From assembly GCA_030066985.1 (NCBI GenBank), contig JASJAN010000002.1, forward strand, positions 186,531 to 250,530: a DNA stretch of 64,000 nt. Reading direction: 5' to 3'. The notes under the pieces were generated by a model. The model searched no databases. It saw only the letters and a program-made list of their open reading frames with translations, and was not told the origin of the DNA. Below, one piece after another: positions 7,500 to 17,071 of the stretch; the first letter of the stretch is position 1; the number at the start of each line of letters is the position of its first letter. This DNA comes from Desulfobacterales bacterium (GTDB taxonomy: Bacteria > Desulfobacterota > Desulfobacteria > Desulfobacterales > JAHEIW01). Position numbers and translations under genes: made by a program.

Positions 7500-9173
7500 T
7501 CAGGCATATTTTTTCTGAGTATAGTATTGCTGGGCAATCGATAAAATGTTGTTCACCAGCCAGTAAAGCACCAGACCGGATGAAAAATTAATAAAAATGA
7601 CCGTAAATATAATGGGCATAAACATCATCATCTTTGCCTGGGTGGCATCCCCCATCGGTGGTGACATTTTTTGCTGAAGCAGCATACTGGCACCCATAAT
7701 AACCGTCAAAACAGGGATGCCGTATGGCGGCTCCATAAAGGGTATGCTAAAGTTAAAATTAAATAAACGGTCCGGTGCTGACAGGTCATTTATCCAGAGA
7801 AAAAAGGGCGCATGCCGCAGTTCAATAGCCTGGTAGAGCATGCGATACAGAGCAAAAAATACCGGCAGCTGAACAATCATGGGCAGACAGCCGCCCAGCG
7901 GATTAATTTTGTAAGTTTTATAAAGACCCATGAGCTCCTGGTTCTGGCGCTGTTTGTCATCTTTGTATTTTTCACGGATCTCTTTCATCAGCGGCTGCAG
8001 TCTTTTCATCTCGCTCATGGATTTGTAGCTTTTCTGTCCAAGGGGCCACAGCAAGGCCTTGACCAAAACGGTTAGAACAATGATGGCCACCCCATAATTG
8101 GGGATTACGCTGTAAAACAGATTTAGAAGCCACAGACACGGTCTGGCAATAAAATCAAACCAGCCAAAATCAATTAGCTTTTCCAGATTATTGCCCACTG
8201 TTTTCAAATAGCTGATGCGTTTCGGGCCGATGAACAAATCATATTTATATGTGTACTGGTTGCCGGGCGGTATGGCTTTTTCCGGCTGCTGATACTGGGC
8301 AGCGACAAATTTATCAGATTTCAAGGCCAGAAATAATCGGGCTTCTTCGATCTGTTCGGGAATCAGCCCGGACATAAAATAACGGCTTTGAATCGCAATC
8401 CATTTAATTCGGCCGTCAAAGGTATTCTCATCTTCAATATTTTTAATCTTGATTTGCTGGAGTTCATCGTTGATCAACGCACTGGGGCCTTGAAACGAAT
8501 ACATGCGTTTGTCAGAGGGTGTCTTGCCGTTTATGCCAACCCACAGCCTGTCCTGAATGCTGCTTGCAGAACCATTTTTAACCGACACATTCAGGCCAAT
8601 GACATATGAATTGGGGTCAAAGCGGTATGTTTTCTGAATCACGACGCCTTTGGGCGAACGCCATAAAAAGGAGAGATCGCGCGCAGCTTGACTTACCGTC
8701 AGCTGATCAGCAGTCAAGTCCGTGCTGAAAACCGCTTTATCAAGCCCGGCAACGCTTTGGCCGAGAAATCCCAGTTGGCCAACGCCCTGGGTCTGGTCGT
8801 TTGTCAACACCTGTTTTAACGGTGCATCTCGCTGGACGCGTTCGCGATAGTTTTTGAGAAGCAAGCTGTAAACAACCGCCCCACTCTCAGATATTTTTGC
8901 TTCATATAGCGGTGTCTGAATGGTTATGGTTCTTGCGATTGCGGGTGCCACGCTTGTGGTGTCAGACTGGGCGCTCAAACCGGTGGTTTCTTTTTCCGCC
9001 ACATAGGGCTGCGCCTGATCTTTATCTTGAACCGGTTTTTCCTGGGTCGCCACAGGCGTCTTCGCCTTTTCGGCCGGTGGGCGTTGCGGCGGCTGGGGCG
9101 CGAAAAAAAACTGCCATGCCAAAAATATAAGTAGAGATATGACGATGGCTAATAACAATCGCGATTGTTCCAT
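7500..9173 (-). CDS. yidC: Membrane protein insertase YidC
   Basis: YidC inserts proteins into the inner membrane alone or with SecYEG. At 557 residues it is of the Gram-negative type: an N-terminal membrane anchor, a Pro/Lys-rich linker, a large periplasmic domain (about residues 70-340), then the conserved insertase core beginning at WFDFIARPCLWLLNLFYSVI and containing the cytoplasmic hairpin QPLMKEIREKYKDDKQRQNQ and the segment NPLGGCLPMIVQLPVFFALY. It lies between yidD and jag in the standard order. Confidence 0.97.
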   Translation of the reverse strand: MEQSRLLLAIVISLLIFLAWQFFFAPQPPQRPPAEKAKTPVATQEKPVQDKDQAQPYVAEKETTGLSAQSDTTSVAPAIARTITIQTPLYEAKISESGAVVYSLLLKNYRERVQRDAPLKQVLTNDQTQGVGQLGFLGQSVAGLDKAVFSTDLTADQLTVSQAARDLSFLWRSPKGVVIQKTYRFDPNSYVIGLNVSVKNGSASSIQDRLWVGINGKTPSDKRMYSFQGPSALINDELQQIKIKNIEDENTFDGRIKWIAIQSRYFMSGLIPEQIEEARLFLALKSDKFVAAQYQQPEKAIPPGNQYTYKYDLFIGPKRISYLKTVGNNLEKLIDFGWFDFIARPCLWLLNLFYSVIPNYGVAIIVLTVLVKALLWPLGQKSYKSMSEMKRLQPLMKEIREKYKDDKQRQNQELMGLYKTYKINPLGGCLPMIVQLPVFFALYRMLYQAIELRHAPFFLWINDLSAPDRLFNFNFSIPFMEPPYGIPVLTVIMGASMLLQQKMSPPMGDATQAKMMMFMPIIFTVIFINFSSGLVLYWLVNNILSIAQQYYTQKKYA

Positions 9174-9285
9174 AGGTTTCTCCTAAACACAGGTTATGAA
9201 ATTGCGGCCCTCAAATTGGGCGCATGCGCACCGATCAAACAGGTTTATATCTGGGGTTTTCGCAAGGTGAGCTGGTGCTGCTCGG

Positions 9286-9573
9286 TTAACCTTTCATCTT
9301 ATATCCTGCAAGAGGCGTCCGCATCGATTTGTTATGCGCAGATTGGGGAACCGGATCAACGCCGCCAGGATGAAAGGGATGACATCGCAGCACTCGTTTG
9401 GATGCCAGAAATAGGCCTTTGAACGGACCATGCTGTTGGATGGCCTGTAAGGCATAATTCGAACAGCTTGGATAGAAACGACAACAGGGACCCAATAGCG
9501 GAGATAGTGTATATTGGTAGCCCCTGATCGATGAGAGCATTAATATCGATATAATCTTTTTAATTAACACCAT
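9286..9573 (-). CDS. yidD: Membrane protein insertion efficiency factor YidD
   Basis: A small membrane-associated protein with the YidD core [33 protein letters not shown] and [15 protein letters not shown] take the ATG at 9573 (MVLIKKI), which overlaps the last 14 bases of rnpA and gives about 95 residues; a longer frame starting at 9594 would overlap rnpA by 35 bases. YidD assists YidC-dependent insertion. The extra C-terminal residues after DPVPQ are variable in the family. Confidence 0.93.
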   Translation of the reverse strand: MVLIKKIISILMLSSIRGYQYTLSPLLGPCCRFYPSCSNYALQAIQQHGPFKGLFLASKRVLRCHPFHPGGVDPVPQSAHNKSMRTPLAGYKMKG

Positions 9574-9916
9574 TCTCAATCTGTTCAAACACATCTTGAA
9601 GGAATGAAAATACCTTCTCAGCTGAAAGGTCTACGGCCTTATTTTTGGCTACGATGTTGATATCCCAGTTTTGATTGAAATGCCGCCTGTTTAATCGAAA
9701 ATATTCGCGTACCAAACGCTTAATTCTATTTCGGTGTGCAGCTTTTGCGACCTTTCGCGTAACCGTAATTCCCAGCCTGCAGCGATCAAATCGGCCTGGC
9801 TTGTAGAGTGCGATAAAGCAGTCGTTTTGTACCTTGCGCCCGGATCGGGTGAGTTCGAGAAATTCCGATCGCTTCAGGAGTCGATCTGCCTTTTTTAAGG
9901 AAAAGCGCATCGCCAT
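9560..9916 (-). CDS. rnpA: Ribonuclease P protein component
   Basis: The basic protein subunit of RNase P, which binds the catalytic RNA and helps mature tRNA 5' ends. The 118-residue protein shows the family hallmark [18 protein letters not shown], the N-terminal [15 protein letters not shown] and the central [12 protein letters not shown]. It follows rpmH by 35 bp and overlaps yidD, the usual arrangement. The start at 9916 gives MAMRF; the second Met at 9910 is equally possible. Confidence 0.95.
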   Translation of the reverse strand: MAMRFSLKKADRLLKRSEFLELTRSGRKVQNDCFIALYKPGRFDRCRLGITVTRKVAKAAHRNRIKRLVREYFRLNRRHFNQNWDINIVAKNKAVDLSAEKVFSFLQDVFEQIENGVN

Positions 9917-9951
9917 CCATCACCATCATCCGGTTTTAAAGGCCGGGTCGT

Positions 9952-10086
9952 TTAACCGGCGAGTCGTGCTCTGCCTTTTGCCCGGCGACGATTAATGATT
10001 CTGCGACCTGCTTTGGACGACATCCGTTTGCGAAATCCATGATTCCTGGCGCGTCTGACCCTGCTGGGTTGAAAAGTGCGCTTCAT
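9952..10086 (-). CDS. rpmH: 50S ribosomal protein L34
   Basis: Too short for routine ORF listing. Translation from the ATG at 10086 gives 44 residues, [20 protein letters not shown] and then an Arg/Lys-rich remainder ending RARLAG, an unmistakable L34. AAGGAAG lies about eight bases upstream. It heads the minus-strand cluster that continues into rnpA, yidD, yidC, jag and mnmE. Confidence 0.97.
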   Translation of the reverse strand: MKRTFQPSRVRRARNHGFRKRMSSKAGRRIINRRRAKGRARLAG

Positions 10087-10183
10087 TTTATAACTTCCTT
10101 ATATTATTATATATTTTATTTATTAAAGTGGGCACCAACTGCCGATATTTAGGGCCTGAGCATGCGTAGCCCGAAATTTTTGA

Positions 10184-10212
10184 TATAAATCACATGCTTG
10201 AAACCATGTCAA
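10184..10212 (-). promoter_or_regulatory. Probable sigma70 promoter for the rpmH operon
   Basis: On the minus strand, a perfect TTGACA (-35, 10207-10212) is followed after 17 bases by TTTATA (-10, 10184-10189). It lies between the rng stop codon and rpmH with an AT-rich leader of about 95 bases. The -10 hexamer is weak, so the call depends mainly on the -35 box, the spacing and the position. Confidence 0.55.
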
Positions 10213-10221
10213 GATAAAATC

Positions 10222-11760
10222 CTAATCTTGATGAATTTCAAATATATCGAACTCTTCAAGGTGATAGGTGGTATTGGGGTATATGACAATTTGCTTGCCG
10301 ATGACTTTTTCCAGAGCCGCGATCAGGGAGTTTTCTTCGTTGTGCAGCAGTTCGGCGATCTGAGGGTTGACCCTTAGGGTTAGCCGAATACCGTTCATAT
10401 CCTTGGATTCCCGCAAAATTTCGCGGAAAATTGTGTAACAGATGGTTTGCTTGGAAACGATGTAGCCTTCACCATCGCAGTAATAGCATGGCTCGCACAG
10501 AATTCGCGTCAGCGGCTCACGCGTGCGTTTGCGGGTCATCTGAATGAGTCCCATATCAGACATCGGCAGCACATGGGTTTTGCTTTTGTCTTTTAGCAGC
10601 GCTTCCTTTAAGGCCGTATAAACTTTTTCGCGATTGGATTTTTTATCCATATCGATAAAATCAAGAATGATAATACCGCCGATATCCCGCAATCGAATTT
10701 GATATGCAATCTCTTTGACGGCTTCCAGATTGGTTTTTAGAATCGTTTCTTCCAAATTGTGTTTGCCGACATAGCGTCCGGTATTGACATCAACCGCAAC
10801 CAGCGCCTCGGTATGCTCTATGGTAATATAACCACCAGATTTCAGCCAGACCTTGCGTTTTAGCGCTCTTGAAATGTCGCCTTCCAGGTTATAGGCATCA
10901 AAAACTGATTCAGTGCCTTCATAAAGCACCACATGGTCTTTTAGGGTGGGCATATAGGTGTCCAGAAAAGACAAAACCGATTCATAGGTGGCTTTGTCGT
11001 CAATGACCAGTTTCTCGACTTCATGGATCAGCAAATCCCGCACTGCGCGCAGACTCACAGAAATCTCGTGATGCAAAATGGATGCAGCCGTGGCTTTTTC
11101 AGACTTCTTCTGGATGTTGGCCCACAGGTTATTTAAAAAGGCCATCTCTGAAGCCAATTTTTCTTCAGCCTCGCCCTCTGCGGCTGTGCGCACGATATAC
11201 CCATGGCTGTTGGAGCGCAAATCCACCACCGCTTGGCGTAATCGCTCGCGTTCGACTTCATCTTCGATGCGGCGTGAAATGCCGATATGATCCGAGGAGG
11301 GCATCAGTACCAAAAAGCGTCCGGGCAGAGAAATGTATGAGGATATGCGGGCCCCTTTGGTACCGATGGGTGATTTGGCAACCTGGGCCATTATTTCCTG
11401 GCCCTCTGAAATCAGTTCTTCGATGTGCTGGCTGCGCCGGTTTTCGAATGCGGACGGCTCTATATCCACGTCGGTTTCTTCGTCCGTTTCATCAGCATCC
11501 ATCTGAAAAAGGCGCTCGTATTCTTTAAAATCATCGGAATAAACATCATCCACATAAATAAAGGCCGCCTGTTGAAGACCGATATCAACAAAGGCCGCCT
11601 GCATTCCGGGCAACACTCGCAGTACCCTGCCCTTGTAGATGTTACCGGCAATATCCGAATCATCCCCACGGTCCACATAGAGTTCAACGATGGTGCCATC
11701 TTCGAGCAAGGCTACGCGGGTTTCATGCTCCAGCACATTTATGATCAGCTGTTTGTACAT
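10222..11760 (-). CDS. rng: Ribonuclease G/E family endoribonuclease
   Basis: A 512-residue single-strand-specific endoribonuclease of the RNase G length class, lacking the long C-terminal scaffold of RNase E. It has an N-terminal S1 domain (GNIYKGRVLRVLPGMQAAFVDIG), a catalytic DNase-I-like domain with AVDVNTGRYVG and IGGIIILDFIDM, and the zinc-link cysteines CEPCYYC near residue 420. An acidic insertion (about residues 85-105) interrupts the S1 domain. RNase G acts in rRNA 5' processing and mRNA turnover. The upstream gene is the TIGR03960 radical SAM gene, a common neighbour. Confidence 0.94.
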   Translation of the reverse strand: MYKQLIINVLEHETRVALLEDGTIVELYVDRGDDSDIAGNIYKGRVLRVLPGMQAAFVDIGLQQAAFIYVDDVYSDDFKEYERLFQMDADETDEETDVDIEPSAFENRRSQHIEELISEGQEIMAQVAKSPIGTKGARISSYISLPGRFLVLMPSSDHIGISRRIEDEVERERLRQAVVDLRSNSHGYIVRTAAEGEAEEKLASEMAFLNNLWANIQKKSEKATAASILHHEISVSLRAVRDLLIHEVEKLVIDDKATYESVLSFLDTYMPTLKDHVVLYEGTESVFDAYNLEGDISRALKRKVWLKSGGYITIEHTEALVAVDVNTGRYVGKHNLEETILKTNLEAVKEIAYQIRLRDIGGIIILDFIDMDKKSNREKVYTALKEALLKDKSKTHVLPMSDMGLIQMTRKRTREPLTRILCEPCYYCDGEGYIVSKQTICYTIFREILRESKDMNGIRLTLRVNPQIAELLHNEENSLIAALEKVIGKQIVIYPNTTYHLEEFDIFEIHQD

Positions 11761-11802
11761 GGTGTCGCTAAGATAAAAATTTAGTTTCTTAAGCTATTAT
11801 TT

Positions 11803-11945
11803 TTTCACCACGAACCCGCTCGTCTCGCCTGAGTCCGCCTCAGGCGGACGATGGCGGGCGCGGGACACAAAGTTCACAAAGGATTTTAATGAATTTTATT
11901 AATTGGTGCACTTAGTTTTCTTTGTGAACTTCGTGGTTAAATTTC
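11803..11945. repeat. Imperfect palindromic repeat with GC-rich insert
   Basis: Left arm pieces CACCACGAA and CACAAAGTTCACAAAG match the reverse complement of the right arm CTTTGTGAACTTCGTGGT. The left arm is split by about 50 bp of GC-rich sequence carrying its own GTCCGCC/GGCGGAC palindrome, which looks like a second repeat inserted in the first. Related arms occur at 2.7, 47.7 and 48.3 kb. It fills the rng to radical SAM gap. Confidence 0.6.
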
Positions 11946-11967
11946 TTTTAGCTTCGAACCTGAACGG

Positions 11968-14481
11968 CTAAGTTTCTGAGTTTAATTTAATGATTTTTGC
12001 CTGTTTGATCTGCGTGTCGCTCAAATTGAATATGTGACGCAGGACATCAAAGGGCCTCACGGTTTTTCCCGGTTCGCTTTGAAGGACCAGCTCCAAATCG
12101 CCTGAATCGCGCAGCTCACTTTTAATTACAATATCCTTTAAATCAATCTTTTTCAACTTTCCTTTTCGCCCGCTGAGCGAAATGGGAAAATGTGGCTGCG
12201 CATTGAAGGCTTTTAGCAGCGCGGGATCAAACTGTCCTTCTGGCAGGGCAATTCGGTAACGGATGCGCCGCTGCCGACTTTGCGCCGATTTGGGAGGGGT
12301 CAACCGGCAATCGTTGATCTTAAGACCCGCCGGCAAGTGGGCATTTAGCGCATCTTTTATTTTGCGGGGATCTCTGGTGTCCGGAACAGAAATCACAAAG
12401 CGCTCCTGCTGGCTTTCGATTCCCACAGGCAACGGATCGTCAAAAGAGATTTTGGGTTTGGGGTGAAATCCCTCTGAAAAGCGAACGGCTATTCCAGCCC
12501 GTTTTAAGGCCCGTTGGAAAATGTTGACCAGCTCAAGATGTCCAAAGAACCGCGCCTGATCCCGCTTGGTATAAAAAACGGTGAGTTTTTTGAAAGTCGA
12601 CGGTTTCGGTGCCGCGTGTTGCTGCGCCCCGGTGGTACGGTTTTTAAAACGGTCGTGGGTTAACGGCTCAACGTGTTCAAAGTCGCAGACACCGCATTGG
12701 TTGCAATCATCTACACGGCAATCTGCTGTATGGGCGCCTTTGCGCGCCTGTTCCCATTCAGCGGCTAAAAAAGATTTGGTCACCTGGGTGTCAATATGAT
12801 CCCAGGGCAGCGGTTCGCAAACGTCTCTTTCGCGTAGGGTATAATACTCCGGATCGACACCCTGCTCCGCAAAGGCCGCTTGCCACAAATCATAGCGAAA
12901 TTGATCGCTCCAGCCGTCAAAGCGGCAGCCTTTTTGGTATGCAGCGACCAGTAGACGACTCAATTTACGATTGCCACGGGCCCAGACCCCTTCCAGCCAG
13001 CTGACCTTTGGCGCCTGCCATTTGAATTTGATTCCGGGCAATTTCAGCTGAGCTTGCAGCCAATGGATGCGCTCTTCAGATTCGGTGAGTGACAGCTGGG
13101 AGGCCCATTGAAAAGGGGTATGCGGTTTGGGAATAAAGGTCGCCACGCTGACATTGATCTTGCCCCGACGTCCGGCGGTATTTTTAGCGTGTCGCAGGGA
13201 TTTAACCAATGCCACCAAAGCGGCCAGGTCCACCTCGGTTTCGGTGGGCAGCCCAATCATAAAGTACAATTTGATTGCCTGCCAGCCCAGATCGAATGCA
13301 TCTTTAACCGTTTTGATAATCTCGCTGTCACTGATATTTTTATTGATTACATCGCGCAGTCGCTGGCTGCCGGCTTCAGGGGCAATTGTAAAGCCGGTTT
13401 TACGCACTGTCTTGATCAGTTTCATCAGCTCGGGTGTCAATGTTCCGGCCCGCAACGAGGGTAGCGACACCGCTACATTCTGGGGCGCGTAACGCGACAT
13501 CAATTGCTCCATCAACGGCACGATGCAGCCGTAATCGCCGGTGCTCAGGGACAACAGAGAGATGTCTTCATAACCCGTGTTGCTGACGGATTGATCGCAC
13601 AGGGCCAGCAAAGCGTCCGGTGAGCGTTCCCGCACCGGCCGGTAGATCATGCCCGCCTGACAGAACCGACAGCCGCGGGTGCAGCCCCTGGCGACCTCCA
13701 GCCGCAGGCGATCATGAATGGGTTTGCCGAAAGGGATGATGGGTGTCTCCGGAAAAGGCACCTGATCCAGATCGGCGACCAGCGTGCGGGTGACATGGGT
13801 ATAATCCGAATAGCGCGGCGCCAGTTTTTGAAAACCACAGTCATCATCATAGGGCGTGAAAAAAGAAGGCACATAGACACCTTCGATTTGAGACCAGCGC
13901 TTTAAAAGCGCCTCTTTGTCGTTTTTCGCATTCTCTTTCCACTCCAACCAGCTTTCGGCCAGCTGCAGGGTAACGTTTTCACCGTCACCAATGACCATGG
14001 CATCAAAAAAATCCGCCACCGGCTCCGGGTTGCAGGTACATGGTCCGCCGGCGACGATCATCGGATAGGTGTGGTCGCGCTGGCTGGCGTAAAAGGGGAT
14101 GCCGGCCAGCTCCAAGATGGTTAAAATATTGGTGTAGTTCAGCTCGTAAAGCAGGCTGAATCCGATAATGTCAAAGCAATCCAGCGGCTGGCGTGATTCC
14201 AGAGAAAATAAGCGCAGTCCCGAGGCTCTCAAATGGCCTTCCATATCCACTCCCGGTGCAAATACCCGTTCGGCGGCAATATCCGCACGCTTATTGAGGA
14301 TATGATACAGAATCTGCATTCCGAAATGGGAGGTGCCGATTTCATATAGATCCGGAAACGCCAGCGCAATACGCAATTTGACGCGAGCGGGATCTTTTTT
14401 GATCTGGTTGATTTCTCCACCCAGATAACGGCTGGGTTTTTCAACCAGCGGCAGAATGTCTTCGATGGTCTTGGTGCTCAT
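11968..14481 (-). CDS. TIGR03960-type radical SAM protein fused to a DUF2344 domain
   Basis: An 837-residue two-part protein. The N-terminal B12-binding-like and radical SAM region carries the cluster motif CTRGCRFCQAGMIYRPVRER, followed by typical SAM-barrel segments such as ISLLSLSTGDYGC and TIAPEAGSQRLRDVINKN. The C-terminal 220 residues match the TIGR03936/DUF2344 type (FFGHLELVNIFQRALKRAGI, FSEGFHPKPKISF). A Cys-rich CRVDDCNQCGVCDFE joins the two and may bind an additional cluster. The family is widespread next to rng or ribosomal protein genes; its reaction is not established. Confidence 0.9.
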   Translation of the reverse strand: MSTKTIEDILPLVEKPSRYLGGEINQIKKDPARVKLRIALAFPDLYEIGTSHFGMQILYHILNKRADIAAERVFAPGVDMEGHLRASGLRLFSLESRQPLDCFDIIGFSLLYELNYTNILTILELAGIPFYASQRDHTYPMIVAGGPCTCNPEPVADFFDAMVIGDGENVTLQLAESWLEWKENAKNDKEALLKRWSQIEGVYVPSFFTPYDDDCGFQKLAPRYSDYTHVTRTLVADLDQVPFPETPIIPFGKPIHDRLRLEVARGCTRGCRFCQAGMIYRPVRERSPDALLALCDQSVSNTGYEDISLLSLSTGDYGCIVPLMEQLMSRYAPQNVAVSLPSLRAGTLTPELMKLIKTVRKTGFTIAPEAGSQRLRDVINKNISDSEIIKTVKDAFDLGWQAIKLYFMIGLPTETEVDLAALVALVKSLRHAKNTAGRRGKINVSVATFIPKPHTPFQWASQLSLTESEERIHWLQAQLKLPGIKFKWQAPKVSWLEGVWARGNRKLSRLLVAAYQKGCRFDGWSDQFRYDLWQAAFAEQGVDPEYYTLRERDVCEPLPWDHIDTQVTKSFLAAEWEQARKGAHTADCRVDDCNQCGVCDFEHVEPLTHDRFKNRTTGAQQHAAPKPSTFKKLTVFYTKRDQARFFGHLELVNIFQRALKRAGIAVRFSEGFHPKPKISFDDPLPVGIESQQERFVISVPDTRDPRKIKDALNAHLPAGLKINDCRLTPPKSAQSRQRRIRYRIALPEGQFDPALLKAFNAQPHFPISLSGRKGKLKKIDLKDIVIKSELRDSGDLELVLQSEPGKTVRPFDVLRHIFNLSDTQIKQAKIIKLNSET

Positions 14482-14557
14482 AGAATTTAGGGTGATACAC
14501 AGCAGCCATTATTTTAACTTGTTTTTGGCATTCATGCATAAATAGCCATCAAAAAAA

Positions 14558-14684
14558 AGTGACTAAAGTGAACTAAAGTTTGGCGTGACTAAAGTGATGG
14601 TGTCGCTATGCTCCTTCTTTTTTATGAACGATAGAATTCCTCAATTTTAGTCATTTTAGCTCACTTTAGTCATTTTAGGCACTT
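14558..14684. repeat. Inverted array of TGACTAAAG-type units with a GATAGAATTCCT core
   Basis: The left arm has three units of GTGACTAAAG or TGAACTAAAG (14559-14596). The right arm, read on the minus strand, has GTGCCTAAAATGACTAAAG and AGCTAAAATGACTAAAA (14645-14684). Between them at 14630-14643 lies GATAGAATTCCTCA, nearly identical to the loop motif of the structured elements at 27.95 and 28.16 kb. The unit sequence is shared with 4900-5027. Confidence 0.7.
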
Positions 14685-14864
14685 CTTTTTGTTTTTTCTG
14701 AGGACCGCAATACTGCTTGATATTGATTTTTAGCTCATAGTACCAGATTTGCTCTAATAAAAGAAGAAGTCGTCTTTATTTTCATGGCAAGATGTTTATC
14801 TTTTAGCTGCCAAACGGGGACGCAGTGTCAAACACAGGCGAACTGCAGGATTGGAAGGAAATAT

Positions 14865-16277
14865 ATGTCCAACCACTTGAACCGCAATCAGACCAAGATC
14901 GTTTGCTTTCTTTTTGTTTTGCTTTGTTTTCTGTTTTCTCTGGTATCCCCACAGCCTGGCTGGAGCCTAAAAAACGAGCGTGAAAGCCCAGTCGTAAGGG
15001 CCGTGCGCAAAGTCAGCCCGGCAGTCGTTAATATAAGCTCCTCCTATGCCGTCCGCAAGCGTCCCAATCCTTTCTCCGGATTCGGCATGGATCCGTTTTT
15101 TGAGGAGTTTTTCAAAGATTTCTTTGACCCGCGCTTTGAACGCCGGCAGCAAAGCGCCAGCCTGGGCTCCGGCGTGCTCATCGACGGTAAAAGAGGCTTA
15201 ATTCTCACCAACGCCCATGTCATTGAAAAAGCAAGCAAAATAAAGATCGTGTTGGAGGATGAACGCGAATTTGATGCCAAGATCATCGGCGCGGACCCGG
15301 ACTCTGATCTGGCTGTTTTGCAAATCGACTCCCCCAATCGTCTGCCGGCGATCGAAATGGGCAGCAGTGATGATCTGATGATTGGTGAAACGGTTATTGC
15401 CATCGGCAATCCCTTTGGTTTTTCACACACGGTGACCACCGGTGTCATCAGTGCCCTCAACCGTAGCGTTCGCAGCGAAGAGATGGTGTTTCATGATTTC
15501 ATTCAAATCGACGCTTCCATCAATCCCGGCAACAGCGGTGGGCCGCTGTTAAATATCGAAGGTGATCTGATCGGTATCAATACCGCTATTTATGCCAAAG
15601 CCCAGGGCATTGGATTTGCGATCCCCATCAACAAGGCCAAAAAGATCATCGCCGATCTGATTGAATTCGGCGAAGTGATCCAGGCCTGGATCGGCATCCG
15701 CGTTCAAAACCTGAGTCGCAAACTGGCCGGGTATTTGAACGTCCCCGATAAAAAAGGGGTTGTGGTAAAAGCCGTTGAGCCCGGGAGCCCGGCACTCAAA
15801 TCCGGTCTTAAGGAAGGCGATATCATTTTGGGGATTGATTCAAAAAAAATTGCCTCGCCGCGGGATTACTGGTCGATAAAAAAAACATATGCCGCCGGAG
15901 ATAAGCTCAAGGCCCGAATTTGGCGCAACAATAAAGTCAAAACCGTATCGATCAAAACCCGGGTGTTTCCCATGGAGCGAGCTGAAAAACTGGCCTTTCG
16001 TACTATGGGCATCCGGGTGGAAAATATCAATCGACAAAACCGCAATTATTATCGCCTCCTGACGCGAGAAGGCGTGGTGATTTCAGAAATTGCCAATGGC
16101 AGCCATCTTGACCGCATCGGTGCGCGGCCCGGTGATGTCATTCGCCAAATTGATGACTTGACTATTTCAAACAAAGAAGACTTTAAAAAAGCCGTTGTCA
16201 AATATCGGCAGAAACAATCGGTGGTGATCCTGCTTCAGAGGGGGGATCAGGGGTATTATATAACACTTAGAATGTAA
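14865..16277 (+). CDS. DegP/HtrA-type periplasmic serine protease with two PDZ domains
   Basis: A 470-residue exported protease of the Do family that degrades or chaperones misfolded envelope proteins. After a signal peptide (residues 1 to about 33), the trypsin-like domain shows the triad H118 (TNAHV), D148 (DPDSDLAVL) and S224 (NPGNSGGPL). Two PDZ domains follow: one from about residue 275 (VQNLSRKLAGYLNVP...GLKEGDIILGID) and one near the end (GARPGDVIRQID). The start at 14865 has GGAAGG just upstream; an earlier ATG at 14784 would add an unlikely Cys-rich leader. Confidence 0.94.
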   Translation: MSNHLNRNQTKIVCFLFVLLCFLFSLVSPQPGWSLKNERESPVVRAVRKVSPAVVNISSSYAVRKRPNPFSGFGMDPFFEEFFKDFFDPRFERRQQSASLGSGVLIDGKRGLILTNAHVIEKASKIKIVLEDEREFDAKIIGADPDSDLAVLQIDSPNRLPAIEMGSSDDLMIGETVIAIGNPFGFSHTVTTGVISALNRSVRSEEMVFHDFIQIDASINPGNSGGPLLNIEGDLIGINTAIYAKAQGIGFAIPINKAKKIIADLIEFGEVIQAWIGIRVQNLSRKLAGYLNVPDKKGVVVKAVEPGSPALKSGLKEGDIILGIDSKKIASPRDYWSIKKTYAAGDKLKARIWRNNKVKTVSIKTRVFPMERAEKLAFRTMGIRVENINRQNRNYYRLLTREGVVISEIANGSHLDRIGARPGDVIRQIDDLTISNKEDFKKAVVKYRQKQSVVILLQRGDQGYYITLRM

Positions 16278-16448
16278 CGTTGTGGTGCTCTATTCATTTT
16301 AAAAATAGGCGCTACAAAATCTAAAGATACTGGCGTGGTGACGTATTGGAGTGATGGAGTAATGGAAAAGCGAAAAAAGAGCAGAGCAGTAAGATATTTT
16401 GAAATATGGATAAAAGATGTAAATGCGGATGCGTTTAAGGAGGTCAAT

Positions 16449-17042
16449 ATGCAAAGGTTAAAGTTGCGAATGATGATAGTCGTCCTGATGGTGGTGTTTC
16501 TTTATGCCTGTGGTTACAATACCATGCAGCAAAATGAGGAAGCGGTTTTCAGTGCCTGGGGTGGCGTGGAGTCCAACTTGCAGCGCAGGGCGGATCTGAT
16601 TCCGAACCTGGTCGAAACAGTCAAAGGCTATGCGGCCCATGAAAGAGAAACATTGGAGGCCGTGATCAATGCCCGCGCCAAGGCCACATCTGTGGAAGTC
16701 TCGGCCTCAGATCTGAGCAATCCCGCCGCGATGCAGCAACTGCAGGCCGCCCAAGGAGAGCTGTCTTCGGCCCTGGCCCGCTTGATGGTGGTGGTTGAAC
16801 GATACCCGGATTTAAAGGCCAACGAGAATTTTAAAGATCTGCAAAACCAGTTGGAGGGCACCGAAAACCGCATCAATGTTGCCCGGCAGCGCTATAATCA
16901 GAATGTGGAGACATTTAATTTTTCGATTCGCAAATTTCCCAACAGCCTGACCAACAAATTGCTGCTGAATCTGGAGCGCAAGGAATACATCAAAGCCGAG
17001 GAAGGCGCCGCACGTGCGCCCGAAGTCAAGTTTAACGAATAA
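16449..17042 (+). CDS. lemA: LemA family protein (lipoprotein type)
   Basis: A 197-residue LemA protein: an N-terminal helix ending in a lipobox-like LYACG, then a long helical domain with the family signatures [28 protein letters not shown] and RFNQNVxxFN-like [19 protein letters not shown]. The ATG at 16449 is preceded by TAAGGAGG; the open frame extends further upstream but without a ribosome binding site. LemA genes commonly precede TPM-domain genes, as here, forming a three-gene envelope operon of unknown function. Confidence 0.9.
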   Translation: MQRLKLRMMIVVLMVVFLYACGYNTMQQNEEAVFSAWGGVESNLQRRADLIPNLVETVKGYAAHERETLEAVINARAKATSVEVSASDLSNPAAMQQLQAAQGELSSALARLMVVVERYPDLKANENFKDLQNQLEGTENRINVARQRYNQNVETFNFSIRKFPNSLTNKLLLNLERKEYIKAEEGAARAPEVKFNE

Positions 17043-17071
17043 TGCCAAGCCGTATTGGATAAGCCGACGTT

